From contig JAWUZG010000084.1 of NCBI GenBank assembly GCA_036785705.1, positions 13,901,501 through 13,965,500 on the forward strand: 64,000 nt of DNA, given 5' to 3'. The stretch is from Acanthornis magna (taxonomy: Eukaryota > Chordata > Aves > Passeriformes > Acanthizidae). Position 1 is the first letter of the stretch. Every line of letters starts with the position of its first letter. Positions 58,001 through 64,000 of this stretch are shown here, in pieces. The notes under the pieces are model-generated. The model was not told where the DNA came from. It saw nothing but the letters and a program-made list of their open reading frames with translations, and searched no databases. A program made the translations under genes and the position numbers.

Positions 58001-61000
58001 GAAATGTATTATTAGGACAAGGTCACAAAACAACTTGAGAATAGCCACAGCTAAAAATACCCAATCCCCACACCCCTTCTTTAGAGAAAACATTATCAGA
58101 TGTCACTTCCCAGTGGTAAAAACATATTTGTTTTTTAATTAAGGTTGTATTATGAACACTGGATTTCTGTTCTCTGCTAAAAGTGTCCCAGCTCTAAAGA
58201 GCACTAGCCATGATGCACATCAACCTTAGGGCTTACTTCAACAGTAGGATGAGCAGAACCAATGCAGTCAATTGAATGCCCCCAGCAGAGACTTTTGTAC
58301 CTTTTCATTGATTAAATAAGCTCTGGTTTATAGATCACATAAAAAACCACCCAGGAGTTACTGCAGGCAGGTGAGGAAATACCTGTGATAACATTTTAAC
58401 AAACTGAGCACATACAAGGGGAAGCTTAGCATACCGCAGCATGCTTTCTTCTCCAAAGATGTAAATGAAATCCAAGAATAACTTCTCCAGAAGGTCCAGA
58501 AACCGTGTCCAGGTCACCCACATTACTTTTTCACCCTTAACAAATATATGCCTTTTCCCCACTCAGAAACACTCAAATCAATACATTTTAATAAATCACT
58601 CACAAAAGCAATTTTGACAGTGCATTACTTTGGTGGCCAACTCCTGCTCTGCTTTCCCCTCCTTCCCAGCACCACAAAACAAGCAGAACATCTCATATGT
58701 GCCCATTCCCACTGACTTCTACCTGTCCAAGCAGGCATTTGTACCTTTCCTCCACCTGCTTCCCTGTCAAAGTTATTTGAAACTGGCCTGATGCAAAGTT
58801 TGGTAGCATCAAAGAGACTGAGTGTGCAAGCTTCCTGCTTCCCTGAGAAGTCAAGGTGAATATCTACCAAAGAGCATTTCAAAGGACTAACCTGGAAGTG
58901 ATGAGCAGGAAGACAACCAGACCACCACGGCTATATTCTACCTCTAAAAATTTGCTAAAGTAGATGCACCAGTGTGCTGGGGGGCCCCCCCGTGCTCTCC
59001 CCAAAGGAGGAGGAGGATCGGGGTTATTTTGAAGGACAGGCACTGAGCACAACCACAGGAGTGTACTGGGAAAGAGGCAGGGCTCAGATTCACAGCCACC
59101 ACCTCCCTCCGTCCGCTCAGCCTGGAGGAACTTGGAAGACATGCCCACATGATGTCATTACTGGGTTGGTTCTAAATAAAGGAAGCTTTTTATAGAATTT
59201 CTCACTGACAAACTTATTCCGGTAAACCCTGATAGCCAAGACGTCAAGCAGAAGGGAAGGAAAAGGGAACACAATAACCATAGCCTGTTGAGGCCTGGAC
59301 AGGTGGGTGGCATCTCAGGAAATAAACCTAAACAACCTAAACAAATTTACTACCTAATACCTCCTTGCTGGATAAAGAGCACAGGGAAGAGCAGCGTGCA
59401 ATGTAAGGAAGATGTGCTTTTACACCATCTATCACAAGGACACACAGCCTACTTTGGCATCAGGGTAGGGGGGATAAGGACGAAGATGAGGAGAGAGGAT
59501 AGTGAGTAAAAAAAAACTTTGCTTAAAGAGAGAAAATAAAACATACTTCCATGTCAGAGGGAGTTTCCAGCTTCATATTATTCATGTGGCAATTACTGTG
59601 CTTCCTAAAAGCAAACTGGGGGGTTCTGCATATTCAGAAGACCCTTGGCTGCAAATGCCTTAAGCTCAAATCATCAGCAAACACCACTTGCTGGAAGTTT
59701 CAAAAAACAAACAAGAAAACGACCAAAAAAAAAAAATAATCTAACAAAAGGAAAGCAAAACGTTCACATATGCTCGCATGTCATCCTCTGCTTCGTAACT
59801 CTTCATCACTTCCACAGCACTACGGAGCAGTTCCCCTTCCTCCCTCTGTTCCACAGTACATCTTCAGCCGGGCATCCACATGGAGAGCAGTTGCAATAGC
59901 CTGGTGACTCATGCTTCAGTAATGTGGGTGGGAACTGCTCCCATGCCCAGCTCCTAAGGACACAGCCTTTTATGGTATTTTTAGAGTGGAAGCTGTCGTG
60001 GTTTGTAGCACTTTGCCTTTTGTCTTTCAAGAAAAGAGCTCATGGTCATCTGGACTTCAGGATGCAATAGTGGAGCCCAGGCAGGTAATGAGCAAGCCAA
60101 CCCTGGAACTTCCACACCCAGCCACGGTAGGGACGCTCAAGGATGTCACACTGCAGCCAATCCACAGGCTCGCCCTTCTAGGCAGCGGATCCTTGGGTGG
60201 CTGCACCACCCTGCAATCTCCGAAGAGTGGGGCATGTGTGTCACCTGTTTTGTGGACACCTTAACTGCTGCAGCCCAATTCTGTAAGGTGTCATTCCCTG
60301 CGTCCCCTGAATCCCAACCACTCCGTGGCAATGCACTACCAAGCTCATCCTGGCAAGCCACCAGACATACTGTTTCTACCCTTGATGGGCTGCCAGCTGG
60401 CAGGTCCCATCTGTCTTCCCTCAGTTAATGTAAGACTACATCTCTCCAGGAAGTAAAAAATAAGGCTTCCACTCCATACAAATGCACGTGAAATGGGGCA
60501 AGACGTTACTAGGAGAAGGCAGACGGGGGTGTTACACAGAGGTTAAAAGCACCAGGGAGAAGTGCAGTGGCAGAAAAGTCACTCTCCTGGCCTTGTGGAC
60601 CACAGCATATGGGACTCAAACTTGCCAAGATAAAGAAGCATACTCAGCTGTGCTCTTTAAAAGCTGAGGGTCTCACCTGAGATTAAATGAGTATCCCAAC
60701 ACATTACCCCATAGGGCTTGAAACAGGACTCTGGCTGCAGACACGCAGTGGAATGCTTTACAAGACAGTCTCCCGTTCCCCCTTGCACCTGAAGCATTAT
60801 CTGCTGTAGAAGGGAAAGGCATGAAAGTTTCTGCATCCCCAATCACAATGACAAACAGCTACTAATTTTAGTCCTTTTAAAGTTATTAAATTCAAGAGGA
60901 AATTAGATTATAAACTGCACATGCCTAAGAAGTCTAGGAGAAAAGCTAGCAGGATGAACAAAAAAGCAGTTATCAATCCTCCTGACACAAGGCCATTGAC

Positions 61001-64000
61001 ATTAAAGCTATTTTTTTATTTCTTCTGAAATTCCCGTGAGCTTTGGAAAGAATCAGCTTACCAGTTGGGACAGATGAATGACAGACTACCCATACAGACA
61101 GATTTCACCAGCAGCAGTGAAAAGCTGCTCTGGAGTGACTTCTCAGGTATGAGACACACTGAAGGGAAGTCCGGGGGAGGTTTGTGTGGGCAAGCACTGC
61201 ACAGCCCACAACATACCTTGGAGGTGAGCCAACAGCAACAGAGGAAAAACTCTCCAGGCCTAATGGAAATTTAAAGGTCACTCAATGCATTGCCCAGGGC
61301 ACAGCAACCCCCAGATTCTGCCGAACAAGATGGCACACACGAGGGGGACACCCAGGCTCCCTAGACAGACCAAGATGGAGTGTTTTGCTCCTCAAGCAGA
61401 TGAAATGCATTTCCAAGTTTAGGATGGCTTCCTGCTCTTAGATAACAGATCAAGATTACAGAAATAAAGTTTAAAAAAAAAAAAAAAAGCCACGTGAAAG
61501 ACTCCATCCTGTTCAAAGGAATACAATGAGTTTCCTGTGCCCTAAAGACCAGAACATCACACACGATTACTATCCCATCTTATTCCTAAGTCCTGCAGAG
61601 CCAGTTTGGCCATATGAGAGCAAAATGAGCTCTGCCTTGCCTCATTTCTCATTAAACTGCTAACTACACACGACAGTGGCTGTGTAAGGGGCAGGCCAAG
61701 TTACTTAATTTTCATTATTGTTTACTTGGACCAACACCATGAAATTTGAATAAAAAAATTTAAAAAAAAAAAGTAAGGAAAAAACCAAATGGGACAGAAT
61801 AAGCAGCCTAAACCTCCTACAGACAGAAAAGGGACACATCCAAGCCTGAACTGAGGTTTACATATCCCACACTACAGACCTCTCTGTATGATGCCTTTAG
61901 TTATCAAAACCTGCCATCTGCACTCCTGAGAAAGCCAGGAAAAAGAGGAAGTGCTAGTTTGCCCCTTCATGCTCAACTCTGCATTGCTGAAGGCAACTTG
62001 GTACTACTCTGACCTTGGTGAGCTGGCAGACCCCAGGGACCCTGTCCCGTGAGACCACCTGCCCGCCCTCACCTCCACCTGTGCAGTACACCTGCATTTA
62101 ACATACTTCTGGTACCCTGGCCCACAAAAAAAAAAAAAAAGCTTTCCTAGCCAGCCCGTTCTCTGTAAACCTTAAAGCATTGGATGCTGGTTCTTACAGA
62201 GCAACAACTTCCCTTAATGAAGAAGTCAAGTCCAGCACAGCCCGGATGTGGATGCACTGATGCTTGGATGCATCCAGACTTTGCAGCTGATGGTATCTTC
62301 AAACGAACAAGTCCAGACAGTCTCTAAGTGCTTGCAGGCCACTCTTCCTCCAGCGGGTGTCCCAGCAACCATCCTGCCATACACCTCCAGAGCTGGAATG
62401 CAGCCCCCCTTCGGAGCAGACCAGACTGTGGTTTGCTGGGACAGCTGCGGGAAGGGATGGATGCATTTCTCCCCATCTTCATGGGGAAAGGGCTTCCTTT
62501 AAAAGCGGGCTGCAGAGAATGTGAGGCAGATGTGCCTCTCCAGAGGAAGAGGCACAGACTTGAGCATTGCTTAGCTGGAGATTGCAACCCTGGCTCCACT
62601 GAAATGAATGGAAATGCTGCTAATGGATTTACAATGCAACTCAGAATTCCACTGCTCGTTCTTCACACAGGGCCCATGTGAACTAGCATGCAGTGTTTGC
62701 TGGAAAGGCTGAGCTTTACCAAGCTTCAGTTCCTTATGACTTTTCCATGCTCATCTTCTCACTTCCCCCTCTCAAATTTGCAGATGGGTTTAAGCACAGC
62801 AGCTCCTGCTCTGGATGTGTCTCAAAGCAGTTTGCATCATCAGGGTTGAGCATGATGTAATGACTACAGGAACCCTTGCAGGGGAAAGAAAGTAATTCAA
62901 CAAATTACACCCTTCACAGGATCTGCAGATACAGTGTTCCTCTCAGCAGTAAAAATTCTTTAAAGGACAGTAGGAGCCTCCCAGAAGGAGATGGAGATAT
63001 TGCCATCACATCGAGGTAAAAAGAAGGAGGCAGTGGACCATGATACAGGTAATGCTTAACACAGACCATCCACTGTTTTACAGGAAAGAAGGGGTTAAAA
63101 AGAAAAACAACCAAAAGAAAAGTATCCCACTATGTGCAGACTTCATGAGCTATTACCTTCACCAGTCCTTTGCAGGGCTACAGCCTTCAGCTAAGGATCT
63201 GCTTTGCTGGAACCAGTCTGCAAATTATATAGTAACTGGAGGCTTTAAAAGCCTTGCAAGAAAATGCAATAAAATAAATAAGAATCAGCTGGGCAAGTTC
63301 TGTCTGACAACTGGGTTTTCTTCCCCATCCAGTACAATTCTATGTGGAGAGACACGGTATGAATCAACCCATTTTGGCAGCACAAGACAAGCCAGGATGC
63401 ATCACAGCTCCAGTACATGGGGAACACCCTCCAAAAGGCTCTGTTTACCCAGCGGGAGCCAATGCAATCCCTACACAAAGCCTGTAAGTACATTTAAGGC
63501 TCAAAAGTAATCTGAAACAGGTCCATTCTCGCCTCCAACTCCATAAATACAATCCAAATTGGGTCATCTCCTAACAATAAATGAATGATACTCACTTAAG
63601 CCTCTGCTACACTGCTGACATAATCTAGGTCCTTTCATTCTCCTTGTACTGCAAGTACTAAAGATGCTTTTGTACATCCTCTGAAGTACTCCATTTAAAA
63701 AACCATGGTAACTAGGGCACCACATTCAGCTGCTCTTGGAAAAAAAAGCCATTCCCATTCCCTCTCAATAGGCTCTTAGGAGGCTTGGACAGAAAAACAT
63801 TGCCTAATTCAAACATAGCTCCACCAGGATGACTGGACTTGGGTTCTGGGGATACGGGTGAGCACAACTACTGGGTACCACTTAGGACTGTAGTGTGACA
63901 AACACCAGCAATAGCATGGCATGTGGAGAAAGAGAGCCATTACCTGTGTCTTGCATCGAAACAGCACCCAAAAGTCCCCTTTTTAAGTCACCGAGTGTGA

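Larger units (their letters stand above)
42771..64000. other. Region upstream of the RabGAP start codon; no coding exon recognised
   Basis: About 21 kb in which I recognise no conserved protein on either strand. It is likely 5' intron of the RabGAP gene, because the first coding exon has a strong acceptor and no CpG-island-like promoter is evident here. Contents: a (TTG)n run at 44653-44672, a short duplication near 47011, a candidate untranslated exon at 48713-48776, a (GT)n run at 51999-52015, the CR1 copy at 52047-53520, a T-rich tract at 55034-55058 and A runs near 61473 and 62127. Open frames of up to about 250 codons (for example 42923-43609 and 47339-48097) look like chance. Confidence 0.6.

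Overview
The window is vertebrate nuclear DNA, most likely from a bird. Genes are split into short exons with GT-AG introns, and the only interspersed repeats I recognise are CR1 LINE copies with the typical (ATTCTATG)-like 3' end. CR1 also occurs in crocodilians and turtles, so the sequence fixes sauropsid firmly and bird as the best guess. Nothing bacterial, viral or plasmid-like is present.

Layout. (1) 1-9.9 kb, + strand: the 3' part of HRAS. Three coding exons (4174-4352, 6590-6749, 7467-7586) encode residues 38-189. The exon for residues 1-37, with the P-loop, lies upstream of the window. An intron follows only 5 nt after the stop codon, and the last exon is wholly 3'UTR, ending at a non-canonical AGTAAA poly(A) signal at 9844. 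(2) 9.9-20.8 kb: no gene supported; it must hold the 3'UTR of the next gene and contains a small CR1 remnant. (3) 20.8-42.8 kb, - strand: a TBC-domain RabGAP of the USP6NL/RN-tre family. I rebuilt 13 coding exons by hand; they join in phase with no break into a 782-residue protein. The TBC domain has both catalytic fingers (IxxDxxR and YxQ), followed by a long, probably disordered tail encoded by one 1.27-kb exon. It differs enough from remembered USP6NL to look like a paralogue. (4) 42.8-64 kb: no coding exon recognised. It is probably 5' non-coding sequence of the same gene, with one candidate untranslated exon at 48713-48776, simple repeats and a roughly 1.5-kb dead CR1 copy carrying reverse-transcriptase fragments.

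How the genes relate. HRAS and the RabGAP are convergent (tail to tail). HRAS is a membrane-anchored GTPase switch; RN-tre-type proteins stimulate GTP hydrolysis by Rab GTPases, Rab5 among them, and limit receptor endocytosis. Both belong to growth-factor signalling in general, but nothing here shows that they are regulated together. I did not find an undescribed biological system. The points most worth checking are the RabGAP paralogue, its tail and its 5' end, and the conserved HRAS 3' end.
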